Source: Flavobacterium sp.
GTDB taxonomy: Bacteria; Bacteroidota; Bacteroidia; Flavobacteriales; Flavobacteriaceae
Length of the DNA: 10,840 bases
NCBI GenBank assembly: GCA_019105125.1
Contig: JAHRWO010000255.1
Location: 1 to 10,840 of the forward strand
Direction of reading: 5' to 3'
Shown: in pieces, positions 1 through 8,040 of the stretch
How positions within the stretch are numbered: position 1 is the stretch's first letter
Layout: each line of letters opens with the position of its first letter
The notes under the pieces: generated by a model
What the model was told of the DNA's origin: nothing
Database searches by the model: none
What the model saw: only the letters and a program-made list of their open reading frames with translations
Made by a program: the position numbers and the translations under genes

Positions 1-1
1 A

Positions 2-142
2 AATCTTGCTGGTTTAGGAATTGCTTTTCATGCGAAACCAAAAGTAAAAGATAATGCACAAAGTTCTATTTCCAGCATTGGTTTAGACGGTGTTTTGTAT
101 CTGTTAGGCTATCACGACCGTCATATCGATTTGATGGATTAG
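2..142 (+). CDS. serB: Phosphoserine phosphatase SerB, C-terminal fragment
   Basis: The last 46 codons of a gene that enters from the left edge, closed by TAG at 140-142. The readable tail has the pattern G-L-G-I-A-F-H-A-K-P-K-V, then a short helix, then S-I-G-L-D-G-V-L-Y-L-L-G. This matches the end of the HAD-superfamily phosphoserine phosphatase SerB, where the AFHAKP stretch lies after the last catalytic Asp motif and the IGLDGVL segment closes the protein. The enzyme removes phosphate from O-phosphoserine in the last step of serine biosynthesis, in the cytosol. The catalytic DxDxT motif and any N-terminal ACT domain lie outside the window, so full length and integrity cannot be judged. 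No convincing intrinsic terminator is visible in the 143 bases before the next gene. Confidence 0.85.
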   Translation, partial: NLAGLGIAFHAKPKVKDNAQSSISSIGLDGVLYLLGYHDRHIDLMD

Positions 143-285
143 TCTATTCATGTCTTCGTAAAAAGAATAGAATCCCTAGTTAACAACTTTCTTCATAAAA
201 TAAACCTAAAACGCTTTATTTTAAAGTAAAGATGTAGTATTTTGGCATGGATTTAGTTCTAAGTTAAAACATCAAACTATTATTT

Positions 286-3204
286 ATGCAAAGAGTGCTC
301 ACCCTACTGTTTTCGGTAGTTTTCATACATATATCATTTTCCCAAAATAAAACTAAACCTGTTTTAACTGCTAAAAAAGTAGTTTCACAACAAGTTTGGG
401 TCGACAGTATTTACAACCAATTTTCGTTTGAAGAAAAAGTGGGACAGCTGTTTATGGTTGCTGCATATTCTAATAAAGATGAAGCACACAATAAATCCAT
501 TGATAAATTAGTTGAAGAATATAAAATAGGAGGATTAATATTTTTTCAAGGCGGACCTGTGCGTCAAGCTAAATTGACAAATCGTTATCAAGCAAAATCA
601 AAAGTGCCATTGTTTATTGGAATTGATGCCGAATGGGGTTTAAGCATGCGATTAGATTCAACCTATCGTTACCCTTGGAACATGACATTAGGTGCAGTTC
701 AAGATATGAAATTGATTGAAAAATCTGGAAATCAAATGGCAAAACAATCAAAACGAATGGGAATTCATTTCAATTTTGCACCAGTTGTTGATATTAATAC
801 GAATCCAAAAAATCCAATTATTGGAAATCGTTCTTTTGGAGAAACTAAAGAAAATGTTACTGCGAGAGCGATTGCTTTAATGAAAGGTTTGCAAGATGAA
901 GGCGTCTATGCAACTGCTAAACATTTCCCAGGTCATGGCGATACTTCAACCGATTCACATCATACGTTACCCGTTGTGAATTTTGACAAAAACAGATTAA
1001 ATGACATAGAACTTTTTCCATATAAAGAATTGATTAAAAATGGATTGGCGAGTATAATGGTGGCGCATTTAAATGTACCGAGCATTGAACCTAGAGAAAA
1101 TTATCCAACATCCATTTCCTATCCAGTAGTTACTGATATTCTTAAAAAAGAATTGCAATTTGAAGGTTTAATTTTTACCGATGCCTTAAATATGAAAGGA
1201 GCAAGTAATTTTAAAAAGCCAGGAGATATTGATTTAGAAGCTTTTTTAGCTGGAAATGACGTTTTGTTATTTGCCGAAAATGTTCCGGTTGCGATTAAGA
1301 AATTCAAAGAAGCGTATGATGCAGGAATTATTACCGAAGAACGTTTGATGTATTCGGTTAAAAAGATTTTAGCTTATAAATACAAAGCGAATTTAAATAA
1401 CTACCAACCAATCGTTTTAGACAATCTACACAAAGATTTGAATGCGGTTGAATACGATGCTTTAAATTATAAATTATACGAAAACGCTGTTACTGTTGTC
1501 AAAAATCATGATAAATTAGTTCCTGTTCGCGATATTGAAAAAGAGAAAATCGCTTATATCAAACTAGGAAATGATAAATCAGACACGTTTTTGTCTAATT
1601 TGAGAAATTATGCTTCAATTAGTGAAATTACCAATAAGAATTTAGATTCGGTTTTAGTACAATTACAAGATTATACGAAAGTAATTATTGGTTATCATAA
1701 ACAAGATGGCGCTTGGAGAAATCACAATTTGAATTTCAAAGAAATGCTTTGGATTAACCAAATTGCGAAACAAAATGATGTGATTTTAACTTGTTTTACA
1801 AAACCATATTCTTTAACCAATTTAAAAAACTTTGAAGATATTGAGACTATAGTGATAGCTTATCAAAATAATGATATTGCCCAAACTATTGTCCCTCAAA
1901 TTATTTTCGGAGCCATGGGAGCGAAAGGAAAATTACCTGTTACTATTGATGACGAATTTAAAGTAAATGAAGGGATTGAAACTTTAGAAATCAAACGTTT
2001 AGGATTTACAATTCCAGAAAACGTAGGTATGAATTCAAAAGTGTTAACTAAAATAGATTCCATTGCTAACTATGCTATTTCTAAGAAAATGACGCCTGGA
2101 CTTCAAGTGGTTGTAGCTCGAAAAGGAAAAGTTATATATCAAAAATCATTTGGGAATCACACGTATGAATCAAATCAAAAAGTAAGTAATTCAGATGTTT
2201 ATGATATTGCCTCTTTAACAAAAATTGTAGCTACTTTGCCAAATGTGATGCAAGAATTTGATCAAGGTCACTTAACATTGGAAACAAAATTACGCACCAT
2301 GTTACCTGCGGCTAAAAATTCAAACAAAGCTAATGCAACGGTTTTAGATATGTTAACCCATCAAGCACGTTTTCAGCCGTGGATTCCTTTTTATAAAGCC
2401 ACTTTGGATAGTTTAAATCGACCGAGTACGCATTATTACAGAAGTGTGTTTTCTGAAGAATTTCCAATCCATGTTGCCGATAAATTATACTTAAGAAAAG
2501 ATTACAACGATTCAATTGTTAAAACCATTTTAGACAGCGAATTGTTACCTAAAAAACAATACAAATACAGTGATTTTTCATTCATTTTGTTCAAAGAATA
2601 TTTAGAATATCACAATAAAAAGTCGCTTGAAGATTTAGCGCACGCTAATTTTTTTGAACCTTTAGGAGCGAATTCCATCATGTATAATCCGTTGCGAAAA
2701 ATGAATGCTAATCGAGTAATTCCAACGGAAAATGACAATTATTTCAGACATCAAGTAGTGCAAGGTTATGTTCATGATATGGCGGCTGCAATGCAAGGTG
2801 GAATCTCTGGACACGCTGGTTTATTTGCCAATGCTTTGGATGTTGCTAAAGTGATGCAAATGTACCTTCAAAAAGGAACTTATGGAGGAAGAACTTACAT
2901 TTCTGAAAATACGTTTAATATGTTTAATACTTGTTATTTCTGTAAAGATGGTAATAGAAGAGGAGTTGGTTTTGATAAACCGCAATTAGGAAATGAAGGT
3001 CCAACATGCGGTTGTGTTTCCTTAACAAGTTTCGGACATACCGGATTTACTGGAACTATGACTTGGGCTGATCCAGAAAATGAAATTGTATATGTTTTCC
3101 TATCAAACAGAACGTATCCAGATTCTAACGCAGCGAATAAACTATCTAAAGAAAATATCAGAGAGAATATTCAAAGAGTAATTTACGAAGCAATTGTTGA
3201 GTAA
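286..3204 (+). CDS. Exported GH3 beta-N-acetylglucosaminidase (NagZ-like) fused to a beta-lactamase-fold serine hydrolase
   Basis: 972 aa. Residues 1-20 are a signal peptide (hydrophobic run ending S-F-S-Q), so the protein acts outside the cytoplasm. Residues about 40-370 are a GH3 domain of the NagZ type: the signature K-H-F-P-G-H-G-D (212-219) followed by T-S-T-D-S-H is the His/Asp general-acid loop typical of NagZ, and F-T-D-A-L (297-301) supplies the nucleophile D299. Residues about 380-575 resemble the second GH3 domain. Residues about 585-970 are a class C beta-lactamase/DD-peptidase-like domain with all three motifs: S643-L-T-K646, Y761-S-D763 and H918-T-G920. Bacillus subtilis has separate secreted NagZ (YbbD) and a beta-lactamase-fold amidase AmiE (YbbE) that act in turn on muropeptides. 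By analogy I infer peptidoglycan fragment degradation, first removing GlcNAc and then cutting MurNAc from the peptide. The amidase part is inference; an esterase or peptidase is possible. No -33/-7 promoter is convincing upstream. Confidence 0.9.
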   Translation: MQRVLTLLFSVVFIHISFSQNKTKPVLTAKKVVSQQVWVDSIYNQFSFEEKVGQLFMVAAYSNKDEAHNKSIDKLVEEYKIGGLIFFQGGPVRQAKLTNRYQAKSKVPLFIGIDAEWGLSMRLDSTYRYPWNMTLGAVQDMKLIEKSGNQMAKQSKRMGIHFNFAPVVDINTNPKNPIIGNRSFGETKENVTARAIALMKGLQDEGVYATAKHFPGHGDTSTDSHHTLPVVNFDKNRLNDIELFPYKELIKNGLASIMVAHLNVPSIEPRENYPTSISYPVVTDILKKELQFEGLIFTDALNMKGASNFKKPGDIDLEAFLAGNDVLLFAENVPVAIKKFKEAYDAGIITEERLMYSVKKILAYKYKANLNNYQPIVLDNLHKDLNAVEYDALNYKLYENAVTVVKNHDKLVPVRDIEKEKIAYIKLGNDKSDTFLSNLRNYASISEITNKNLDSVLVQLQDYTKVIIGYHKQDGAWRNHNLNFKEMLWINQIAKQNDVILTCFTKPYSLTNLKNFEDIETIVIAYQNNDIAQTIVPQIIFGAMGAKGKLPVTIDDEFKVNEGIETLEIKRLGFTIPENVGMNSKVLTKIDSIANYAISKKMTPGLQVVVARKGKVIYQKSFGNHTYESNQKVSNSDVYDIASLTKIVATLPNVMQEFDQGHLTLETKLRTMLPAAKNSNKANATVLDMLTHQARFQPWIPFYKATLDSLNRPSTHYYRSVFSEEFPIHVADKLYLRKDYNDSIVKTILDSELLPKKQYKYSDFSFILFKEYLEYHNKKSLEDLAHANFFEPLGANSIMYNPLRKMNANRVIPTENDNYFRHQVVQGYVHDMAAAMQGGISGHAGLFANALDVAKVMQMYLQKGTYGGRTYISENTFNMFNTCYFCKDGNRRGVGFDKPQLGNEGPTCGCVSLTSFGHTGFTGTMTWADPENEIVYVFLSNRTYPDSNAANKLSKENIRENIQRVIYEAIVE

Positions 3205-3243
3205 TTTTTGTAAATTTAATTCTCTAATTTAAAAAGACAAACC

Positions 3244-3699
3244 ATGACATCAGAAGCAACTACAGTAGATCAATACATCAACGAAGCTCCAGAAGATAGA
3301 AGAGAAGCGTTGCATAAACTTAGAAATATAATCTTAGAAAATCTTCCAGAAGGATTTCAGGAAGGTATGGGATATGGTATGGCAGGATATGTGGTGCCAC
3401 ATTCCATTTATCCACAAGGTTATCATTGTAATCCAAAGCAAGCTTTACCTTTCATGGGATTTGCAAGTCAGAAAAACAGTATCAATTTCTACCACATGGG
3501 AATTTACGCTAAGCCTGAATTGTACGATTGGTTTGTAACCGAATATCCAAAACATTCAAAACAAAAATTAGATATTGGTAAAAGTTGTTTGCGTATCAAA
3601 AAGCCAGAAAATATTCCATTTGAATTGATTGGTGAATTGGTAAAAAAAATCACAGTAGCCGATTGGATAGCCACTTATGAGGCAACATTGAAAAAATAA
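3244..3699 (+). CDS. DUF1801 (YdhG-like) domain protein
   Basis: 151 aa, soluble, no signal peptide. An N-terminal helical segment (T-V-D-Q-Y-I-N-E-A-P, then R-R-E-A-L-H-K-L-R) is followed by G-Y-G-M-A-G-Y (43-49), P-F-M-G-F-A (69-74), N-F-Y-H-M-G-I-Y (81-88) and G-K-S-C-L-R-I (112-118). This order fits the DUF1801/YdhG family, whose members are small single-domain alpha/beta proteins with no agreed biochemical role. The length is normal for the family. It starts 39 bases after the GH3 fusion gene on the same strand with no terminator between, so co-transcription is possible, but nothing shows a functional link to cell-wall turnover. The ATG follows an A-rich stretch, as is usual in this phylum. 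The family assignment is fairly secure; the function is unknown. Confidence 0.8.
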   Translation: MTSEATTVDQYINEAPEDRREALHKLRNIILENLPEGFQEGMGYGMAGYVVPHSIYPQGYHCNPKQALPFMGFASQKNSINFYHMGIYAKPELYDWFVTEYPKHSKQKLDIGKSCLRIKKPENIPFELIGELVKKITVADWIATYEATLKK

Positions 3700-3763
3700 T
3701 TTTAACATATGTTTTAGACTTGCCAACTATAGAAGTGGTAATTTTATTTCAAAATTTATATAA

Positions 3764-4900
3764 ATGAAAATTGCGATAGTTTGTTATCCTACATTTGGAG
3801 GAAGTGGTGTTGTAGCTACTGAATTGGGTTTAGAATTAGCCAAAAGAGGTCACGAAATTCATTTCATTACTTACAGTCAACCCGTTCGTTTGGCATTGTT
3901 GAATCCGAATGTGCATTATCACGAAGTTCACGTTCCAGAATATCCTTTATTTCATTACCAACCTTATGAATTAGCACTTTCGAGTAAATTGGTAGACATG
4001 GTGAAATTGCATCAAATTGATGTTCTACACGTTCACTACGCGATTCCTCATGCTTATGCAGGTTACATGGCAAAACAAATGTTAGCCGATGAAGGTATTC
4101 ATATTCCTATGGTAACAACCCTCCACGGAACCGACATTACATTAGTGGGTAATCATCCATTTTACAAACCTGCAGTTAGTTTTAGTATTAACAAATCAGA
4201 TGTTGTAACTAGCGTTTCTCAAAGTTTAAAAGACGATACTTATCGCTTATTTGATATCAAAAATGAAATAGAAGTTATTCCAAATTTCATTGAGTTAAAC
4301 AAAGAAAAATTAAAAGAGAATATTCCGTGTCATCGTTCTTTAATGGCTAATGAGGATGAAAAAATCATCACTCATATTTCTAATTTTAGAAAAGTAAAAC
4401 GCATTGAAGATATTGTTCGAATCTTTTATGAAATTCAGAAAGAAGTGCCATCAAAACTGATGATGGTGGGAGAAGGTCCAGAAAAAGAAGGAGCAGAGCA
4501 ATTGTGCGAGCAATTAGGAATTCAAAACAAAGTGATTTTCTTTGGGAATAGTAACGAAATAGATAAGATTTTATGCTTCTCAGATTTGTTTTTATTACCA
4601 TCAGAAACCGAAAGTTTTGGATTGGCGGCTCTAGAAGCAATGTCTTGCGGTGTTCCTGTTATTTCAAGTAATTCAGGAGGATTGCCAGAGGTAAATAAGG
4701 ATGGTTTTTCAGGGTATTTAAGCAACGTAGGTGATACTATAAAAATGAGTAAGGATGCTATTTCTTTGTTAAAAGATGAAAATAAATTAGCTCAGTTTAA
4801 AGTAAATGCCTTTACAACAGCCAAACTTTTTGATATTCATGCTATTGTTTCCTTATACGAACAAGTATATTTCAAAGCTTTAAATTTAAAAAATGATTAG
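3764..4900 (+). CDS. bshA: N-acetyl-alpha-D-glucosaminyl L-malate synthase (bacillithiol biosynthesis)
   Basis: 378 aa, a GT4-family, GT-B fold retaining glycosyltransferase. It joins GlcNAc from UDP-GlcNAc to L-malate, the first step of bacillithiol synthesis in the cytosol. Visible marks: the glycine-rich loop F-G-G-S-G-V-V-A-T-E (11-20) at the N-terminus; T-Y-S-Q-P-V-R-L (36-43); the H-G-T-D motif (121-124); S-N-F-R-K-V-K-R (206-213) opening the C-terminal nucleotide-binding domain; and the EX7E motif E283...E291 within E-S-F-G-L-A-A-L-E, followed by M-S-C-G-V-P-V-I. Length and motif order match BshA, and the N-terminal half is diagnostic compared with generic GT4 enzymes. It overlaps the next gene by 8 bases. 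The other bacillithiol genes (bshB, bshC) are not in the window. The 64-base gap upstream holds a TAATTTTA sequence at 3739-3746 that only loosely resembles a -7 element. Confidence 0.93.
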   Translation: MKIAIVCYPTFGGSGVVATELGLELAKRGHEIHFITYSQPVRLALLNPNVHYHEVHVPEYPLFHYQPYELALSSKLVDMVKLHQIDVLHVHYAIPHAYAGYMAKQMLADEGIHIPMVTTLHGTDITLVGNHPFYKPAVSFSINKSDVVTSVSQSLKDDTYRLFDIKNEIEVIPNFIELNKEKLKENIPCHRSLMANEDEKIITHISNFRKVKRIEDIVRIFYEIQKEVPSKLMMVGEGPEKEGAEQLCEQLGIQNKVIFFGNSNEIDKILCFSDLFLLPSETESFGLAALEAMSCGVPVISSNSGGLPEVNKDGFSGYLSNVGDTIKMSKDAISLLKDENKLAQFKVNAFTTAKLFDIHAIVSLYEQVYFKALNLKND

Positions 4901-5318
4901 AATTATTCCTTTCTTGTTTTTGATAATGTCATGTGGTAGTTTAAAAAATACTCCTGACACCAATTTTTCAATTTTGTATGCAAGCGAATTTGGAGGAGCT
5001 GAAAAATCAGGTTTTCTTTTAATTGAAAACAATGAATCTTACATTAAATTTATTGAATCATTAAAACTAGATGAAGCCGATTATGCTAACTTTTTAAAAG
5101 TAGATTTTAAGAAAAAAAATGTAATAGTATTATATCAAGGTCAAAAAAGTTCAGGAGGCTATGCTATTACTATTGTATCGGTTTCCAATGATAAAAACAC
5201 TATTTTAGTCAAGAAAAAAGAAATCGAACCAAACAAGGGGGATTTAGTTACCACAGTAATTACCCAACCCTATTGTATGGCATTGATACCAAAAGGAAAT
5301 AAAGTAATTATTGAATAA
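4893..5318 (+). CDS. Lipoprotein with a PrcB-type C-terminal domain
   Basis: 141 aa. The N-terminus is a short hydrophobic signal ending L-I-M-S-C14-G-S, a plausible lipobox with Cys14 as the lipidated residue. The C-terminal half carries V-I-V-L-Y-Q-G-Q-K-S-S-G-G-Y (77-90) and T-T-V-I-T-Q-P-Y-C (120-128), the pattern of the PrcB C-terminal domain, named after a protein associated with the Treponema denticola dentilisin protease complex. In Bacteroidota this domain commonly occurs in small lipoproteins of unknown role, so a protease partner should not be assumed. The ATG lies inside the end of bshA (overlapping bases ATGATTAG), which implies translational coupling. The gene ends two bases before a strong hairpin terminator. 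Domain call fairly confident; function unknown. Confidence 0.75.
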   Translation: MIRIIPFLFLIMSCGSLKNTPDTNFSILYASEFGGAEKSGFLLIENNESYIKFIESLKLDEADYANFLKVDFKKKNVIVLYQGQKSSGGYAITIVSVSNDKNTILVKKKEIEPNKGDLVTTVITQPYCMALIPKGNKVIIE

Positions 5319-5319
5319 A

Positions 5320-5346
5320 AAAAGTCCCGATGAAATCGGGACTTTT
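5320..5346. terminator. Bidirectional intrinsic terminator between convergent genes
   Basis: A perfect 12-bp stem: AAAAGTCCCGAT (5320-5331), loop GAA, ATCGGGACTTTT (5335-5346). The GC core has A-runs on the left and T-runs on the right, so both strands give a hairpin followed by U residues. It sits directly after the stop of the PrcB-domain gene (+) and 5 bases beyond the stop of the beta-barrel gene (-), and should end transcription from both sides. Confidence 0.92.
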
Positions 5347-5351
5347 ATATT

Positions 5352-5855
5352 TTACCATCTGTATCTGATTCCTAAAGCGATATCAGGTCCAAAATCATTA
5401 TTAATGTTATCATTAAAATAAATTTCTGGTCTAAAATCTAATGCTAATTGAATTGGAGCTTCTTGGAAATTATATTCGATTCCAATATTTCCAGCAACAA
5501 ATAATACAGTTTCACTAACGCCGTCATATCTTACTCCACTGATTGTGTAATCTTTTCCACTCCAAGATCCGATTCCACCACCAACTCCAGCATACCAGTT
5601 AAAACCACCTTCAATGTTCCATACCCATTGGTACAAACCAGTTAATTTAAAAGCATCAATATCATTACTGTTTCTCCAGCCTAAATCAACTTCAAAGCGG
5701 TTGTTTTTACTTAAACCTCTTTGATAAGAAATTTCACCTCCAAATCCATCATTGTCTCCTAAACGTAATCCTAATGCATTTTTTGAAATGTCTTGAGCCT
5801 GTGCGCTAAATGCTAAGCCTAGTAGCATAAAAGCAGATAAAATTAATTTTTTCAT
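5352..5855 (-). CDS. Small outer-membrane beta-barrel protein
   Basis: 167 aa. The first 20 residues form a clear Sec signal peptide: M-K-K, then a hydrophobic stretch, then the cleavage motif A-Q-A before Q-D. The mature part consists of alternating strands rich in Gly and aromatic residues (for example A-L-G-L-R-L-G, W-Y-A-G-V-G-G-G-I-G-S-W, A-G-N-I-G-I-E-Y-N-F) and ends in G-I-R-Y-R-W, the terminal aromatic typical of barrels inserted by BamA. About 147 mature residues would suit an eight-stranded barrel, similar in size to OmpW/OmpX-like or 'porin family' proteins of Bacteroidota. The substrate or role is unknown. It lies downstream of the lipoprotein gene on the same strand with a 52-base gap that contains its own possible -7 element, and is closed by the terminator at 5320-5346. 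Confidence 0.85.
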   Translation of the reverse strand: MKKLILSAFMLLGLAFSAQAQDISKNALGLRLGDNDGFGGEISYQRGLSKNNRFEVDLGWRNSNDIDAFKLTGLYQWVWNIEGGFNWYAGVGGGIGSWSGKDYTISGVRYDGVSETVLFVAGNIGIEYNFQEAPIQLALDFRPEIYFNDNINNDFGPDIALGIRYRW

Positions 5856-5870
5856 TTATTTGAGTTTTTG

Positions 5871-5878
5871 CAAATTTA
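5871..5878 (-). promoter_or_regulatory. Possible -7 promoter element for the beta-barrel gene
   Basis: On the minus strand these bases read TAAATTTG, a perfect fit to the Bacteroidota -7 consensus TAnnTTTG, 15 bases before the start codon. A TTTG lies 24 bases further upstream, slightly beyond the usual 17-23 spacing of the -33 TTG, so the match is partial. In AT-rich DNA an isolated -7 motif also arises by chance. Confidence 0.3.
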
Positions 5879-5907
5879 AGTAATTTTTTTCAAATTTTGT
5901 GCCAAAC

Positions 5908-6711
5908 TTAATTAATATTATAAGAATCTACGTACTCTTTTTGATTTTGAGATGACGAAGAAGGTATCCCTAAATCAGAGGAAACTAATGGATTTATAGT
6001 GTAAGTGGTGTTCGTATTTACATATATAACTCCAATTCCTTCAGCTAGATACAAAGTAGAAACAACAAAATCCTGAGGTGATAAAATGATAATTGGAATC
6101 GAGATTCCACCTGAATTTTGTACTGTTGTTACACCAATTTTTAACTTAATTTTAGTTGATTTTACATTACTAAAAGTTGACCCGTCTGGACTTGTGTAAC
6201 TCGAAAATGTTTCTCCACCATAGCTTTGAAGCGTATACGTTATCGTTAAAGGATAATTATCAAAAGTTTGATTAATTATACCAGTAACTGGACTGCTATT
6301 TAACGCTTGATTGTTCTGTGCATTACTATCAAAAATTACAAAATCACCTATGGATACATCTAAATTGATAGGTAAATTTTGTACCGAGGCTAATGAAACT
6401 TCCCCAGTAAGTAATAATTTAGAGTTATCTTTTCTCAATTTATTGTTTCGTAATACAGATGAATAAAATCCAGTAGCGATATTGTCTTTAGTTTCAAATC
6501 TCATGTAGCTTTTGTTGTTAATTACAACTTCTCCCTGAACAAAAAGAGAATCTCTAGATAATGTATTTTCTGTATTTACATTGTATATCCAGTAGTCTCC
6601 TATTCTGAGTGGTAAAGTAAAATTATTTTCAATCGTATCGTTATAGTCAGACGAACAAGAAAGACTCAAAAAGAAGATACTTGAAAGCAGAATAAGAAAG
6701 TAATTTTTCAT
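5908..6711 (-). CDS. Unrecognised lipoprotein
   Basis: 267 aa. The N-terminus is a typical lipoprotein signal: M-K-N, a hydrophobic segment, then L-S-L-S-C19. Cys19 is followed by S-S-D-Y-N-D, a Ser/Asp-containing stretch resembling the lipoprotein export signal that sends some Bacteroidota lipoproteins to the cell surface; this is suggestive only. The rest is rich in Ser, Thr, Asn, Ile and Val with predicted beta character. A segment early in the mature protein (L-P-L-R-I-G-D-Y-W-I-Y-N-V) resembles the opening of many Bacteroidota envelope lipoproteins that begin with 'GxYWxY'. I do not recognise a family with known function. It is divergent from aroC and lies upstream of the beta-barrel gene on the same strand, so the two envelope genes could share transcripts. 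Confidence 0.75.
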   Translation of the reverse strand: MKNYFLILLSSIFFLSLSCSSDYNDTIENNFTLPLRIGDYWIYNVNTENTLSRDSLFVQGEVVINNKSYMRFETKDNIATGFYSSVLRNNKLRKDNSKLLLTGEVSLASVQNLPINLDVSIGDFVIFDSNAQNNQALNSSPVTGIINQTFDNYPLTITYTLQSYGGETFSSYTSPDGSTFSNVKSTKIKLKIGVTTVQNSGGISIPIIILSPQDFVVSTLYLAEGIGVIYVNTNTTYTINPLVSSDLGIPSSSSQNQKEYVDSYNIN

Positions 6712-6817
6712 AAAAATATTTAGATGATAGCTAAATTACAGTTTTTTCAAATATCAAAAGATTTATTTTTAAAATATTGTATTGGTAAACTCAAAAGAAA
6801 AATAACAATTTAATACT

Positions 6818-6825
6818 TATATTTG
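6818..6825 (+). promoter_or_regulatory. Possible -7 promoter element for aroC
   Basis: TATATTTG is an exact match to the Bacteroidota -7 consensus TAnnTTTG, 26 bases before the aroC ATG and within a 140-base divergent intergenic region. No TTG sits at the expected 17-23 base spacing (the nearest is at 6782-6784), so only half of the promoter can be recognised. Confidence 0.35.
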
Positions 6826-6851
6826 TTTCACTTTTTATTAGATACAATAAT

Positions 6852-7913
6852 ATGTCGGGAAATACTTTTGGTAAAATATTGAAATTAACCACTTTTGGAG
6901 AATCTCACGGGGAAGCTTTAGGAGGAATATTAGATGGATGTCCTGCCGGTATTGATTTAGATTTTGGCTTTATTCAGTCAGAAATGCAAAGAAGAAAACC
7001 TGGTCAATCTTCCATTGTTACCCAAAGAAAAGAAGAGGATGAAGTACAATTCTTATCAGGAATTTTTGAAGGAAAAACAACAGGAACACCTATAGGTTTC
7101 ATAATTCCAAATACTAATCAAAAGTCAGACGATTATTCCCACATAAAAGATACGTATCGTCCAAGCCATGCCGATTATGTTTACGAACAGAAATACGGTA
7201 TTCGAGATTATCGCGGTGGAGGCAGAAGTTCGGCAAGAGAAACCGCAAGTAGAGTAGTTGGTGGCGCTATTGCCAAGCAAATTATTCCAAACATCAAAAT
7301 CAATGCTTTTGTTTCTTCTGTTGGCGAAATTTTCATCGATAAACCTTATCAAGATTTAGATTTTTCAAAGATTGAAAGTAATGCGGTTCGTTGTCCTGAT
7401 ACAGCAACTGCAGAAAAAATGGAACAACACATCAAAGAAATTAAAAAGCAGGGAGATACGGTTGGAGGAACGATAACTTGTGTTATTCAAAATGTACCGA
7501 TTGGTTTAGGCGAACCTGTTTTTGATAAATTACATGCCGAATTAGGAAAAGCAATGTTATCCATTAATGCTGTAAAAGGATTTGAATTTGGAAGTGGTTT
7601 CTGTGGTGCTAAAATGAAAGGTAGCGAACACAATGATTCATTCAACTCAGATGGAACTACGAAAAGTAACCTTTCTGGAGGAATTCAAGGTGGTATTTCT
7701 AATGGAATGGATATTTATTTTAGAGTCGCATTCAAACCAGTGGCAACATTACTTCAAAAACAAGATGTACTAACTAATAAAGGTGAAATCATAGAACAAC
7801 AAGGAAAAGGTAGACATGATCCATGTGTTGTACCAAGAGCTGTGCCTATCGTAGAAGCTATGGCAGCACTTGTGATGGCGGATTATTTCCTACTTGATAA
7901 ATTATATTCGTAA
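6852..7913 (+). CDS. aroC: Chorismate synthase
   Basis: 353 aa, the usual length. Chorismate synthase converts 5-enolpyruvylshikimate-3-phosphate to chorismate with reduced FMN as cofactor. It is the last step of the shikimate pathway and supplies aromatic amino acids and other aromatic metabolites in the cytosol. All three family signatures are present: [11 protein letters not shown] (15-25, with the catalytic His19); [14 protein letters not shown] (121-134); and [17 protein letters not shown] (321-337). R-P-S-H-A-D-Y (103-109) is also a conserved family stretch. The start at 6852 matches the canonical beginning G-N-T-F-G. It is divergent from the lipoprotein gene. The stop is one base from the distal end of the pirin reading frame on the other strand, with no visible terminator between them. 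Confidence 0.97.
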   Translation: MSGNTFGKILKLTTFGESHGEALGGILDGCPAGIDLDFGFIQSEMQRRKPGQSSIVTQRKEEDEVQFLSGIFEGKTTGTPIGFIIPNTNQKSDDYSHIKDTYRPSHADYVYEQKYGIRDYRGGGRSSARETASRVVGGAIAKQIIPNIKINAFVSSVGEIFIDKPYQDLDFSKIESNAVRCPDTATAEKMEQHIKEIKKQGDTVGGTITCVIQNVPIGLGEPVFDKLHAELGKAMLSINAVKGFEFGSGFCGAKMKGSEHNDSFNSDGTTKSNLSGGIQGGISNGMDIYFRVAFKPVATLLQKQDVLTNKGEIIEQQGKGRHDPCVVPRAVPIVEAMAALVMADYFLLDKLYS

Positions 7914-7914
7914 T

Positions 7915-8040
7915 CTACTTAAAGCCTTTTATTTCTGGTAATGGAACCCATTCTGTTTCATTTGGTACTTTTGGAAAACGTTGCGCTTTCCAATTTTCTT
8001 TGGCTTGCTCAATAACATTTTTATCAGTGTGAACAAAGTT
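7915..8040 (-). pseudogene. Detached C-terminal coding remnant of pirin, beyond an in-frame TAG
   Basis: Reading on in the pirin frame past the TAG at 8041-8043 gives 41 more sense codons and a second stop (TAG at 7915-7917). The extension begins N-F-V-H-T-D-K-N, continues I-E-Q-A-K-E-N-W and F-P-K-V-P-N-E-T-E-W, and ends V-P-L-P-E-I-K-G-F-K. From memory of the family, bacterial pirins of about 290 aa end this way, usually with Trp immediately before N-F-V. The TAG therefore replaces an expected TGG. The tail has no further stop or frameshift, so the change is recent, a sequence error, or tolerated. There is no recognisable separate start for the remnant. Confidence 0.75.

Noticed and set aside
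238..245. TATTTTGG upstream of the GH3 fusion gene as a -7 element
   Set aside because: It departs from TAnnTTTG in the critical last bases and has no TTG at the proper spacing, so it was not listed as a promoter.
3704..3713. Palindrome AACATATGTT between the DUF1801 gene and bshA
   Set aside because: Only 10 bp, AT-rich, without a loop or T-run; expected by chance in this DNA and not terminator-like.
4386..4725. Two overlapping minus-strand open frames within bshA
   Set aside because: They are antisense to well-conserved GT4 motifs of bshA and have no plausible start context or family resemblance.
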